64,000 bases of DNA from Plotosus lineatus (lineage: Eukaryota > Chordata > Actinopteri > Siluriformes > Plotosidae): the NCBI GenBank assembly GCA_024760905.1, contig CM045745.1, forward strand, positions 20,387,282 to 20,451,281. The letters run 5' to 3'. A program made the translations under genes and the position numbers. How positions within the stretch are numbered: the stretch's first letter is position 1; every line of letters starts with the position of its first letter. Below the pieces are notes generated by a model. That model saw only the letters and a program-made list of their open reading frames with translations. It had not been told where the DNA came from and did no database searches. Of this stretch, positions 1 to 10,232 are shown one piece after another.

Positions 1-700
1 AACATTATACAGCATATACTGTTGTAAAGCACTCGTTTTAAAGTCTTTTTCAATTATTATTCCAGTACAGTACCGAAGTTAATTCTGAGAATGTTTGTGC
101 GTGAGATTTTATGTTCTGTAGCATGTTTAACAAATGATAGCAAAAGGATAAACTTTATTATGCTTCATTTCCTTTTACATTGAACTTGGAGTGACGTCTC
201 CAAGATGGCGCTGCCTAGAGGGCAACGTCGCGGAGTTCTCGGAGTCAAATTGTTTCTTTGTTCGTTTTAATTTGTTTTATGTTTGTTCATGTTTTGCACT
301 ATGCTCGTCTATGAGCGGTCGACCCTACTGCAGCTATGAGCAACTTCAGCTTCGGGCAACTAAGCACGCAACAACTTCTATCGTGAGCTCAATGCTAACC
401 TCTCAGGCGGAGTTCTCAGAGGCTTGGTTAGCACTTCCGGCCATACTGCTTGGAAATGTTCAGTCCCTGTGAAACAAGATGGATGAGTTTCATGCTTAGA
501 TTGCAGCGCAGGGGGAGCTACAGGACTGTGTTTCTGTGAAACATGGCTCGAGGAGAGTACACCCGATGAGGCGATTATACCAGCCGGCTACACGGCCTTC
601 ATTCCCTGCAATCCCAAGCACCGGAGTCGTCGTTCGGCCCCTTTCCGCCTGGGCTTCTTGTTAGCTGGGGTGCGATTCGCACTGAGCTGCGTACCATAGC
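1..700 (+). mobile_element. LINE fragment: 5' region and start of endonuclease ORF
   Basis: The first 440 bp carry a stretch reading TSPRWRCLEGNVAEFSES in one frame, and the same stretch recurs inverted at 713-1051. From about 455 to 640 the translation gives NVQSL, then a stop, then NKMDEFHA and ELQDCVSV. This is the typical opening of the apurinic-type endonuclease ORF of CR1/L2-like LINEs (consensus like NVRSLRNKMDEL). Several stops and frame changes show that it is dead. The left end runs off the window, so its full extent is unknown. Exact clade assignment is inference. Confidence 0.6.
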
Positions 701-712
701 ATATTAGCTCTG

Positions 713-1051
713 CTTAGTTATACGCACCCGAAGATACTCCGATCTTATAGCTGTAGTAGACTCGACCGGTCGTAGACGAGCAAAACATGAACAAACAAAA
801 CAACAAATAAAACAAATTAAAACGAACAAAGAAACAATTTGACTCTGAGAACTTTGCGACGTCAACCTCTGGGCAGCACCATCTTGGAGACGTCATGCCA
901 AGTTCAATGTAAAAGGACATGAAGAGTACTGTAATAAATTTTATCCTTTTGGTATCATTTGTTAAACATGCTACAGAATATAAAATCTCAAGCATAAACA
1001 TGAACGTACTGTACTAGAATAATAATTGAAAAACATTTTAATACGACAGTT
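713..1051 (-). mobile_element. Inverted copy of the LINE 5' region at 31-360
   Basis: The reverse complement of this segment follows 31-360 closely. Both copies contain TTTTTCAATTATTATTC, CTGTAGCATGTTTAACAAAT and CATTGAACTTGG, then ACGTCTCCAAGATGG, and both encode the same FSESNCFFVRFNLF stretch. Scattered substitutions and small indels separate them. The two arms face each other across a spacer of about 350 bp holding the endonuclease start. It is either a 5'-inverted LINE insertion or two independent insertions. Confidence 0.7.
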
Positions 1052-1310
1052 CAGAGAAAACCGTCGTTTCTCAGGAGAAAGTGTTATTTATTCAGAAGGG
1101 ACATCCAGCATTTTCTATCGATTAGCCAGAGAAGACGCATAGCTAGAGCTTAACTGGTAATTAAAACACACACAAAAAAAGAGGCTCATTGACGACTTGT
1201 GCGCGAATGAGGAAAAAGGGGCGGGACATCAGCTCAACCACTCAGGAGAAAGGAGGACAGCCATTGGCTGATATAATATAATATAATATATAACAAAGAT
1301 ATAATATCTT

Positions 1311-1383
<73 letters not shown>

Positions 1384-2299
1384 TGAAATTGGTCTGTAAG
1401 AAACGAATCCTAACAGTTCTGGTCAAGAAATTGTGTTCTACACCTACAGAATAACTTCAAACCACAGGAGAATTCTGTCTGAGCCATTTTCATATTTAAA
1501 GTTGCAGGTAAAGAAGTACTTCTTACAGTCAATTTTTTATGATGTCCACTCACATTATGCAAATCAACTGTGTTTTGTGTACTTTTCTCTTCAGTTGGCT
1601 TTAATCACAAAAATTGTGTTTAAATTAAAAAATGTTTGGCGGGGGGCAGGAAAAGCCAACTGAAGACATAACATTGCTTTTGATGGCAAATTAAGTACTG
1701 TGATATGAAATAATGAGAGTTTAAAATATTCAGTATATTTATGATATGTGGTACAGGCTTTAATTGGCATGTTATAATATCGCACTTGATTCTGTAACTC
1801 GTGTTGTTCTACATGTTAGGTTTATATTCTGTGTTCAAACAGTTACTTATGCACACAACTATTGAGTGCCTGTAGCCTCACAAGGGATGGATATAACAGT
1901 GGTTGAGCTCAGTTTGAAAAACATGACCGTGGTTGTTTCAAACAGTTTTGCATGTCGGTTCACAGCAGGCTCATATGATGGTGTTCTGGCAAAACAATTG
2001 TGATCAGCAGGTGCTATAAGGCAGCTAGATGGTGATGCACAGTTTTGAGAACTGGCGTGAAATTTCTAATGTTTTTAAAATCTCACCATTCATGGTAGTC
2101 AGTGTCAGTCGACAGCGAACACCTTCACGGTGTCAAAACGATGTCACTGTGTTCCACCACAGTTTGAAAGCGTGCTGATGTGAGGCTGTCTTCTCCTCCC
2201 CCCCGCATGGTTTCATTTTTTGAAAGTATTACACTTACATTTGCACCTAGGGGCAATTACATAATGTGCCTCTATTTGGAACATGAAGAAAAATGACGA
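1052..2299. other. Unclassified intergenic DNA
   Basis: No gene, exon-like reading frame or recognisable transposon is visible. Apart from the microsatellite at 1271-1382 the sequence is AT-rich and unremarkable. Confidence 0.5.
1271..1382. repeat. Compound microsatellite (ATATA)n (TA)n (CA)n (GA)n
   Basis: An imperfect AATAT tract passes into perfect (TA)n, then (CA)n, then (GA)n without interruption, ending at 1382. Confidence 0.95.
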
Positions 2300-2435
2300 G
2301 TTGGTGGAACACCAAACAACCATGTAGAGAACATGCAAACTCCAAACAGAAACACCTTCACTGGGCATGGGGCTTGATCCATGGACCTTCTTGCTATGAG
2401 GCAGAAGTGGTAATCACTATGCCATGCATAGTGAT
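2300..2435 (-). mobile_element. SINE-B remnant (head half)
   Basis: The segment contains AACATGCAAACTCC, CAGAAACACC, GGACCTTCTTGCTATGAGGC and a decayed A-box region. This is the reverse complement of the SINE-B tRNA-like head and the conserved stretch after it. The tail is missing and the copy is diverged. Confidence 0.7.
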
Positions 2436-2647
2436 ATCCATAATTATGTCTGTTTTATACTGTGAAATGTCAAATTAATGAACTAATGCTTTTTTTTTTA
2501 TTCTTTACTCCTTTGGTTGGTTAGTTGAATATTTGTTTAGCCCCGCCTCCATGATGCATTGGGACACTTTTGTGGTTTCTCCTACAGCGTATGATTTTAT
2601 TCAGAACCTGTCTTGTGTTTTTCTGTGAAAATGTTTGAAAGATACGC

Positions 2648-2652
<5 letters not shown>

Positions 2653-2712
<60 letters not shown>

Positions 2713-2734
2713 CATACATACATACATACATACA
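2653..2734. repeat. (TA)n followed by (CATA)n microsatellite
   Basis: More than 25 TA units are followed by about five CATA units, directly upstream of a SINE-C copy. Confidence 0.95.
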
Positions 2735-3055
2735 AAGGTGGGGCTGGATCACTGATCCTATGGTTGGGGGTTCGAGTCCCACTCACCACAAGGTTGTCAC
2801 TGTCCAGTGCAGCTAACTGGGTTATCAAAGGCCGGCCATGTCTCTCACGGTCTATTGTGAGAGGTTCATGTAAAAGAACCATTGCTGACTTTCCTAAAGA
2901 GGAGCTGCAAAGCCATCAGTGTGTTTCCGCCCCTTGCTAAATGGTTGTGTCAGGAAGGGCATCCGACTTAAAAACCTGCGCCAAATCAAACACGCGAATC
3001 AGATAATTCACTGTGGTGACCCCTAAAAAAAGGGTAAAAGCCGAAAGGTAAAGAA
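2735..3055 (+). mobile_element. SINE-C copy, GCCGAAAGG-type tail
   Basis: The B-box GGTTCGAGTCCCACT is intact, but the front of the tRNA-like head (A box) is missing or decayed. The body matches 47150-47502 and 53863-54215, through TGTCAGGAAGGGCATCCGAC and GATTCACTGTGGTGACCCC to the AGCCGAAAGG tail. Confidence 0.8.
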
Positions 3056-3189
3056 GATGAAGGGGAAAAAGTTAAGGAAAATGCAACAAAACAAGGCCAA
3101 TTATGCAAAAAAAAAAAAAAAAAAAAAACCTAAACCAACACAAGACAAAATCAACAACACCCCCAATCAAAACTACTTGCATTTTTATG
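3056..3189 (+). mobile_element. TA-MITE-1 internal fragment
   Basis: It contains GTTAAGGAAAATGC, AAGGCCAATTATGC, a long A run and CAAAACTACTTGCATTTTTATGTGAGG. This is the same order as in the complete copy at 38252-38726. Both termini are missing; SINE-C and SINE-D sequence adjoins it. Confidence 0.75.
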
Positions 3190-3455
3190 TGAGGTGTGTT
3201 CAAATCCCAGTTCGGACCACCCCACCCCACCCCACCCCACCCCGGGCAAGGTCTTAACCACAAGTGTGTCTCTGTTCACCCAACAGTATAAATGGGTACC
3301 AGTAAAAATATACTCGGAAGGTAACCTGTGATGGACTAGCATCCCATCCTGGAGGAGTTGAACTCCTGGTAGCTTCACGCTACTGAAATCGGGAATCAGC
3401 ACCAGCCTGATGAGCCACTAGGCCCAGGTGTAAAAAGCCCAACAGACTACCTACT
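3190..3455 (+). mobile_element. SINE-D copy, head damaged
   Basis: It matches the SINE-D copies at 5228-5535 and 5811-6120 from the B-box region (TTCAAATCCCAG) to the tail (GATGAGCCACTAGG, AAAAAGCCCAACAGACT). A (CCCCA)n expansion replaces part of the segment after the B box. Confidence 0.8.
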
Positions 3456-3525
3456 CAAATGCATCACTCCTGGATGTGTTTTTCAAAGGATGACCCCAGC
3501 TGTTTCTTTTCATACCTCTCCGTGT

Positions 3526-3530
<5 letters not shown>

Positions 3531-3578
<48 letters not shown>

Positions 3579-3590
3579 AGAGAGAGAGAG
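3531..3590. repeat. (TA)n (GA)n microsatellite
   Basis: A perfect (AT)n tract runs into a short (GA)n tract. Confidence 0.95.
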
Positions 3591-4917
3591 CTTTATAAAT
3601 TTAGACTAACTGTAGTCACAAAAACCCATCCACTCAGACACAAGCACTTATTGCAGTAAAATAAGACATAGAAGTGTCACTGAGCTGGTGACACAGAAAC
3701 AGGCAATTATGAGAACCCCGGCGAGGAATAAAAAAGAAATGGACCAGAACATAATAGATTAAGTGAGGTGTGGGTGTGGCTTTTTCCACTTAGTCATGCT
3801 TTACTTCTTAAAAATCAATACACTCTCCTAATCTAAATTGTGCCTTCATATGTTCAAGTCATCCATCTGCTTCTTTATGCTTTATCTCTCACAGAATACA
3901 GAAAAAAATTCCATGAACTCAGTGAGGGGAGGATCAGAGACATGGCTAGTCAGATGAGATGTGTCCAACTATCCCCATTTTGTGCGAGTTCTTGCTCATT
4001 ATTTCTCAGCATTTTCCATCAAATTTTCAGCACTGCTATTCCTCTCCCTCTTGTCCCTCATTATCTTTTGTTCTGTCTCAGTCCTCAATTTGCTTACAGT
4101 GTCTGCAGTAGTCGCCACCTCTAATAATTCCTGCTGCCCCTCCCAACTGAATGATCAGGTTGAATTTGGGTGTCATCTGTCACTGATTATGTCTCTAAGA
4201 GCTGTGAGATATATTGAACATTTTCTGAAAATGTCTGAGAGCAACTAGGCTGAATCTATTGCTGGAGCTTTCAGCAAGACAAATCATACCAGAATAGAGT
4301 AGTGCTTTCACCTCAAGTTTAACATCCAGCTTAGGGCTACCTGGCGATGATGACAGGAATCAGTCCATACCACTTGAAACCCATTACTACACCATTACAG
4401 GATGTGGTGTGTGAGTCTGCTGTGATCGAGCATATTACATTGCAATATATTTTATTTGAGACTACGGATTCTTCAAGGTACATTTGCTGCATCTTCAATA
4501 AAACATGGGTTATATTTCTATCAATGTGGTCAGAGAAAGGTAACCATAATGCCTACAAGGCATACTAACTTTTTTTCAGAGCTGTTTGAACAGAAAATAT
4601 TCAGGTTTTGAAATAGATGGCTATATTTGTTGATGCAACTGAAATACAGTAAGAACAGTCAAAATGTAACTTTTTTCCCACATCCACACATGTAAATTAT
4701 GCTGTTTGTTTCTTCCCTTTTCCCCTCATATCTTTCAGTCCTAATATCAGCTGAGAAAAAGCAAAAGCATCACATTTGGTATGTTAGCTTCCCGTGCTAA
4801 TAAAGAACTGAGCTATCAGCCAACATCCAGTGAAGAACATCATTTTAATTGGCTGCTAGTTTCCTGAATGAATGATAATTGGATTACGGGTGCAGATACA
4901 TCTATTGCTGCTTCCAT
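3591..4917. other. Unclassified intergenic DNA
   Basis: No domain, splice-bounded exon or known repeat is recognised. Short open frames here have no protein-like composition. Confidence 0.5.
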
Positions 4918-5580
4918 ATCATCTATCCATTATTTTCGCTGCTTATCCATCAGGTACATGGGGAAAGCTGGAGCCCAACGGAGGCTACTTCAGGCAAGGG
5001 GCAAGGTACAACCTGAACAGATGGCTAGTCTGCTGCAGGGTTAACATAAACACAAAAAAATTATTTACACTCCCATCATCATGTGTAAACAGTTTAGATG
5101 AGTCAGGTGACCCCAACATGCATGTCTTTGCACTGTAAGAGGAAACTGGTTAACCTAGAAAAACCCAAATAATCCACACAGCATGGCACTTGATGAATAA
5201 TTAAAGCATGAACCTTCTCATTATAAGTGGGGCCGGTGGCGTAGTGGTTCGGGTACTGTGCTCATGATCGGGAGGTTGTGGCTTCACATCCCAGGGAAAC
5301 CCTCACTGTGCTAAGACCCCTGGGCAAGGTCTCAACCTCAAGTGTGCCTCTGTTCACCCAGCACTATAAATGGGTACCAGTAAAAATATACCGGGAAGGT
5401 AACCTGCGATGGACTAGCGTCCCACCCAGGAGGAGTTGTACTCCTAGTCGCTTCACGCTATGGAAACCGGGGATAAGCACCGGCCTGATGAGCCACCATG
5501 GCTCAGGTGTAAAAAGCCCAATAGACTTTACCTACCCTTCTCACTATAAGGCAATGATGGTAACCAGTGACTTATGACTC
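4918..5580 (-). mobile_element. Old SINE-B copy split by a younger SINE-D
   Basis: The left part contains CATCTATCCATTATTTTCGCTGCTTATCC and CATGCATGTCTTTGCACTGT, then GAACCTTCTCATTATAAG. The remainder (AAGGCAATGATGGTAACCA) resumes after 5550. This is a diverged reverse-oriented SINE-B in which the inserted SINE-D duplicated 15 bp of its head. Confidence 0.65.
5228..5535 (+). mobile_element. Full-length SINE-D with 15-bp target duplication
   Basis: It opens with a tRNA-like head (GGTGGCGTAGTGGTTCGGG as A box) and ends GCCCAATAGACTTTACC. The flanks 5213-5227 (CCTTCTCATTATAAG) and 5536-5550 (CCTTCTCACTATAAG) are direct repeats with one mismatch, as expected for LINE-machinery insertion. The interrupted target is itself an old SINE-B. 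Confidence 0.9.
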
Positions 5581-5810
5581 ACCCCCCAAACACACACTAC
5601 TGTACTGAAGTACAATTTACAGTCCATGTCCTGTGTATTCATTGTCCTGCACTTGTCGCACACTATATTTATATATTCCTGCAACACTATGTCATGTGTT
5701 GCATCTTGTTCCTTGAGAAATAAGATTTCATTCCGATGTATACAAGCTGAATAGAAAACATAAATATAGAATCCATGAAATATTTTTGGTGTGTATGAAC
5801 AAGTCAGTTA

Positions 5811-6120
5811 AGTGGGGCTGGTGGTGTAGTGGTTAGGCTGCTGCACTCATGATCGGGAGGTTGTGTGTACAAATCCCAGGGAAACCCCCACTGTGCTAAG
5901 ACCCCTGGGCAAGGTCTCAACCACAAGTGTGCCTCTGTTCACCCAGCAGTATAAATGGGTACCAGTAAAAATATACTGGGAAGGTAACCTGCGATGGACC
6001 GGAGTCCCATCCAGGAGGAGTTGTAGTCCTAGTCGCCTCACGCTATGGAAACCGGGGATAAGCACCGGTCCGACGAGCCACTATGGCTCGGGTGTAAAAT
6101 GCTCAACGGACTTTACCTTT
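5811..6120 (+). mobile_element. Full-length SINE-D, second copy
   Basis: It is closely similar to 5228-5535 throughout. It is flanked by TATGAACAAGTCAGTTA (5794-5810) and TATGAACGAGCTAGTTA (6121-6137), a 17-bp duplication with three differences. The A-box region is GGTGGTGTAGTGGTTAGGC. Confidence 0.9.
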
Positions 6121-6137
6121 TATGAACGAGCTAGTTA

Positions 6138-6669
6138 GTAGTCACATACAGGCATGAAAAACTCAGTCAAGTTTAAAATATTATACCTGAAAAAATGGTT
6201 AGTATTTAATAATATGAACTATTTTTCTTAAAATTAACAAATTAGTAAATTTTTACAGACAATGTTCATTTCTTTCATTTATTTTTTGAACCGCTTAATC
6301 CGAATTACGGTCATGGGGAAGCTGGCGTCCATCTCAATTGACTCTGTTTCAAGGACAGCTTGCCAGGCCATCACCGCATACAGCGTTTACAATGATTGTT
6401 TGTTTATTTGTTTTTTTTAATTTGTTTTTTTTTTTGTTTTTTTGCATTATTTTTTCCCCCGTTCATTCATTTTGTCTTTTGCACAGTACTAACAGTAAAG
6501 AATAATTGTCTCATCATAGTGCTACTCAATATAAAACTTCAAGTAAAGCTTCACAAGTTCACAGTTAAAAACTAACTAAGCATAAAATATGCATCACAAA
6601 TTTATTATCTGCAGTAAAAGCACATGCTGTTCTCGATTGTAATTGTAAAACTTTGTGAGATTTACTCAC
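6138..6669. other. lrfn4 intron sequence with a SINE tail and T-rich stretch
   Basis: This lies just downstream of the lrfn4 splice donor on the minus strand. At 6262-6385 it holds a reverse-oriented SINE-B tail (TTGAACCGCTTAATCC, GCCAGGCCATCACCGC), followed by long T runs near 6405-6460. No further lrfn4 coding exon is visible here or anywhere to the left. Confidence 0.65.
6664..6669 (-). other. Splice donor of the lrfn4 exon
   Basis: On the minus strand the exon reads TACCG and is followed by GTGAGT, a consensus donor. The cut falls inside an arginine codon (CG|G), giving a phase-2 intron. Other LRFN genes, as I recall them, also break within or next to the conserved -YR- of the FN3 domain. 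Confidence 0.85.
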
Positions 6670-8390
6670 CGGTACACCAGCGTTTCATCTGCAGTACAGT
6701 TGTACTGTATCTGGTACATCCAAACCAAGTATGCACCTGAAAGTTTGCCTATATCCCACCGAACCTGTGCTGAAGTGGAAGTCACCCCTTGTACCTCAAC
6801 AAACTGGTTCTCTCCTCCTTCATTTCCTCCATCCTCTGTCTCTACTTCTTCTCTACCTTCCTGCGGGTCTATGTTGGTGTCCTGGCTGGGGGTTTGCCCA
6901 TTGGATGATTTTCCTCTGGTAATATCTGATGACCCTGGGTCTCGGGCTAAAGACACCGTCCCATTCCCTCGGTGAGGGAGGGGGATGACCTTAAGATCAA
7001 TCATCGCAGTGGCCTCACCTGCAGCATTGATTGCAATGCAGGTGTAAGCACCATCATCACGGGCTACAGTCACTAGAAATTCAAGAGTCCCATTACGGAA
7101 TGAGGTGGTACGACTGGAGTTTGCAATAATTCGATCATCAGGTGAGACCCAGTGCACCACTGGTTCCGGGTCTCCAATTGCTCGGCATTTTAATGTTGCC
7201 TTTTGTCCCTCTAAGACCCAGAGTTTATGTGTATGACGAGTGATAAGTGGAGGCTCACATGTAAATTCCTCCTCGGGAATTGACCAAAAGTAACGTCCTG
7301 CTAGGTGGATGGGAGTAGCACATGTCTCCATGTCATCGCTCCGAACCAATCTCCGTAACCAAAGCAGTTCACAGTTACAGTGCAAAGGGTTTCCTCCGAA
7401 GTTCAAACTAATTACTGAGTTGTAGGGTGTAGGGCTGATCACTCCAGTCTGAGATCTGGCAAACAGGGGGTCAGGTGGTAAAGTCTGAAGGCGATTAGAC
7501 GTCATGTCTAACCGAGCAAGTTTGTAGAGTTCACCAAAAGAACCTTCTTCAATCTGGTCAATGAGGTTGTGGTCGAGATTAAGTGTATGTAAGCTGGCCA
7601 TGTTCTGGATGGCTTCCCACGGTGCTTTACGCAGATTATTGTAAGATAGGTCCAGGTCTTCCAGTGTGAGGAGAAAATCATCGAAGGCATCAGAGGAAAT
7701 GTTAATAAGCTGGTTATTATTTAGGATGAGGTGCTGCAGGTTCAGCATACCTGCCAAGTCTCTTGAACCTAGTGCCGTCAGTCGATTTCCATCCAAGTGC
7801 AGTGAGCGGAGACTTTCAAGGTCTGCAAATGCCATTGGTTTAATGTAGCTGATGGTGTTTCGTGAGAGTGTTAAATCCACCAATCCAGTCATGTTGACAA
7901 AGTCTGTGCCACCCACATCTCTAATGAAGTTGTCTGCAAGACGAAGCTCAACAGTCCTGCGGTCAATGTTTAGTGGAACAAAGAGAAGGCCCTTGTCTGC
8001 ACAGAGTGTGCTCAGAGACTCTGAAAGATTCCGGCACACACAGTGAAAAGGGCATGAAGAAACTACGCCCCACGTTTCTCCTGCCAGTGCTCCAGGAATC
8101 CGTCCAATCAAAACAGGCAGCAAGCAGGTACATGTGACCAGTGTCAGCCAATGCAGTGAAGGTAGAAGTGGACTTGGGGATGATATGGATTGTGCCAGAA
8201 AACCACAGGTGTATTTTGGACAGGGAGGTGTATCTGATGGTAGGGGTTTGTGTGAAGGCTTTAGGATGGATGAGTTAGAATGGGTTGATGTATGAAAGGG
8301 GAGAGTAGTGGTGGGTGTTTTACTTGGATGGTGATGTAAAATGAGGGGTGGGTGTGATTTTTCAGTTTGACGGGGTGGGGAGGCTTGCAT
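6670..8390 (-). CDS. lrfn4: LRFN4-like synaptic adhesion protein, first coding exon (partial)
   Basis: This is a type I membrane protein family (SALM) that acts at synapses; only the extracellular part is encoded here. Counting from the ATG at 8390: hydrophobic signal-like core about 80-98; LRRNT about 113-140 (Cys113, 117, 119, 130); LRRs about 142-330, including [20 protein letters not shown] and LDHNLID; LRRCT 336-380 (Cys338, 340, 357, 378, motif [15 protein letters not shown]); Ig domain about 382-470 (Cys402 and Cys451, VHWV); acidic linker about 505-530; FN3 from about 528, cut off after LVYR (574). The missing parts are the rest of FN3, the membrane helix and the tail. The motifs [32 protein letters not shown] and VWMYQIQYN favour LRFN4 over LRFN1, 2, 3 or 5, from remembered family sequences. 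LRFN2 is the next best match. The start is uncertain: this ATG leaves about 78 polar, Ser/Thr/Pro/His-rich residues before the signal core. Confidence 0.88.
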
Positions 8391-8416
8391 GGTAGACAGG
8401 GGTTTAATCCACAGAC
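8391..8416 (-). other. 5' end of the lrfn4 coding exon before the first ATG
   Basis: This short exon segment runs from the splice acceptor to the ATG at 8390. It has no in-frame stop, so translation could in principle enter from an upstream exon. The base at -3 of the ATG is A, a reasonable Kozak context. Confidence 0.6.
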
Positions 8417-8450
8417 CTAAAGAAAGACAGAAAGACAGAAAGAAAGAAAA
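8417..8450 (-). other. Splice acceptor and polypyrimidine tract of the lrfn4 exon
   Basis: On the minus strand a run of about 30 pyrimidine-rich bases (CTTTCTTTCTTTCTG repeated) ends in TTTAG, followed by GTCTGTGG. This is a strong acceptor and implies at least one upstream exon at higher coordinates. Confidence 0.8.
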
Positions 8451-9183
8451 GTATTTATCCACCATATGTAAAATAGGCCACTAGATATGGCAGTCTTTAT
8501 TTTTGTTCTCAGAACTTTGAGATTGTGGGTGATCATGCATGTTTATTATTTATTTCACACTTTGTACCATCTTTGTTGCCATGCCAAAAGTTCTTATATA
8601 CACAAAGTTCTAAATATGTAGTTCATAATGCAAGACATTCTTGCATAGCACAAAGTCATCAGTGGCTACATTTGGAACATGAATCCCTTCTGAAATATAC
8701 ACATAATGTTTGTGGCAAAAGTTACTTAACCCCATCCAAAGGCAACCCCGCAGACAACGCAATCTGCCTCCGCACTGCCGTATCCTCTCTCCACCACGGA
8801 GATATCACTCCTGTACCACAGATCTCTATGCAGTTGTATAAACCCTACCTGCTGAGAGACGCTTCCCATTATATCTTTTTATTGTGCTTATCTTCAAACA
8901 TTCTAAGTGTTAAAAACATGACCTTGTGACCATGGACTGAGCTGTACATTTTTCTGTTTACAGTATACCGACAAAACGACTTCAGATCTGTGTATTATGA
9001 CTAAGGCGTTTGTTATACTGTATTTTCTGATATAGGTTTGCTGTTCACATCTCAACTCAATTATGCAGTTTGCCTCGAACAATTTCACACTCAAATCTCT
9101 GTAACGTGAGCCTAGTTGTGGAGGTAAAATTCCTTTGACCACTGAAGATGAAAGTAATGACTTACTTTAAAAAATTTTAACTA
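8451..9183. other. Probable lrfn4 upstream intron, no recognised repeat
   Basis: The sequence is AT-rich with no transposon or exon signature that I can recognise. Confidence 0.45.
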
Positions 9184-10230
9184 CAGGGATTCCTCATTTT
9201 CTGCGGTTGATGGGGGCTGAGGAACACCCCCACGCACACACACCCCACCCCCCCACGCAACCACTGATTCCTGTGAAGTAGGATAACCCGTCTGATTGAC
9301 GTATTTTCTGTGGCGCCCCCAGCCCCAAGGAAGAAAACGACATTTAACACCCCCACCCCACACACACACACACACACACACACCGGCCCGTAAGTGACTA
9401 TAAATAGTATTATGTGTCTATAAAAGTGCACACCTCTGCATAACATTGTATCTTTATTAACATTAAAAACAAAAAAGAAAGAAATGTAGTTCAATTTGCA
9501 ATAAAGAAAAACTTCATTAACATTGTTTTTTAATCTGTAAGTGAAAATATACATCCTTATTTAAACTCATTCAACTTATTTATGTCTTAATATCTTCGTC
9601 TCTCTCTACCGTTCTCTTCATTCCTGTTAGAAGTTTTTCCATGTTGTTTTTTGAGAGGTTGTTTACTGCACTTGATATTGTTTGCTCTCGCGCAAAACTG
9701 CTACACTATGTGACAAGGAGAGCACACTGCCAACTAGTGGAGTGGAGGTGCAATTACACTTAATTCTCGTACACAATTCCAGAAAAGCATGTTGCCCAGG
9801 GTCATACCCCCCCCCCCCCGAAACCTCACTGCCCCCCCCTATCATATCGCCCCTCCTCCCACTATTTGAGAACAGTGGTACCTGTATGTGAATATAATAT
9901 CAATAAATACATATTCAACGCTATAAATGCTTACAATGACAATTAAACATTGAAAAATGATCCATAAGATGTAAAAAAATATATATAAATACACACACAC
10001 AGACGTGCGTACATGCTCAGATGCGCACCTCACATAAAAATGTAAGTAGTTTTGTTGTATTGTTTTTGTCTGGGTTTTTTTTATTTATTTATTTTTTTTT
10101 CATAAGTGGCCTTGTTTTGTGACATTTTCCTTAACCATTTCCCCTATTTTTCCTTAATTTCCTTATTTTTCGTTGGATATTTTTGAAAAAAACGTGATAC
10201 ACTGAAGCACGAAGTAGCGAGGGATAACTG
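9184..10230 (-). mobile_element. TA-MITE-1 copy enlarged by internal insertion
   Basis: The termini are CAGGGATTCCTCATTTTCTG and, inverted, GAAGTAGCGAGGGATAACTG, flanked by TA at 9182-9183 and 10231-10232. The left end and the right half (from about 9895, AATAAATACATATTCAACGC) align with 44308-44821. About 500 bp in between are extra. Part of this (near 9730-9890, GGTGCAATTACACTTAA and CAGTGGTACCTGTA) resembles Tigger-like group B. A (CA)n tract sits at 9358-9383. Confidence 0.75.
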
Positions 10231-10232
10231 TA

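Noticed and set aside
6655..6975. Plus-strand open frame overlapping the lrfn4 exon
   Set aside because: It is antisense to a well-supported coding exon, has no domain, and runs across the splice donor.
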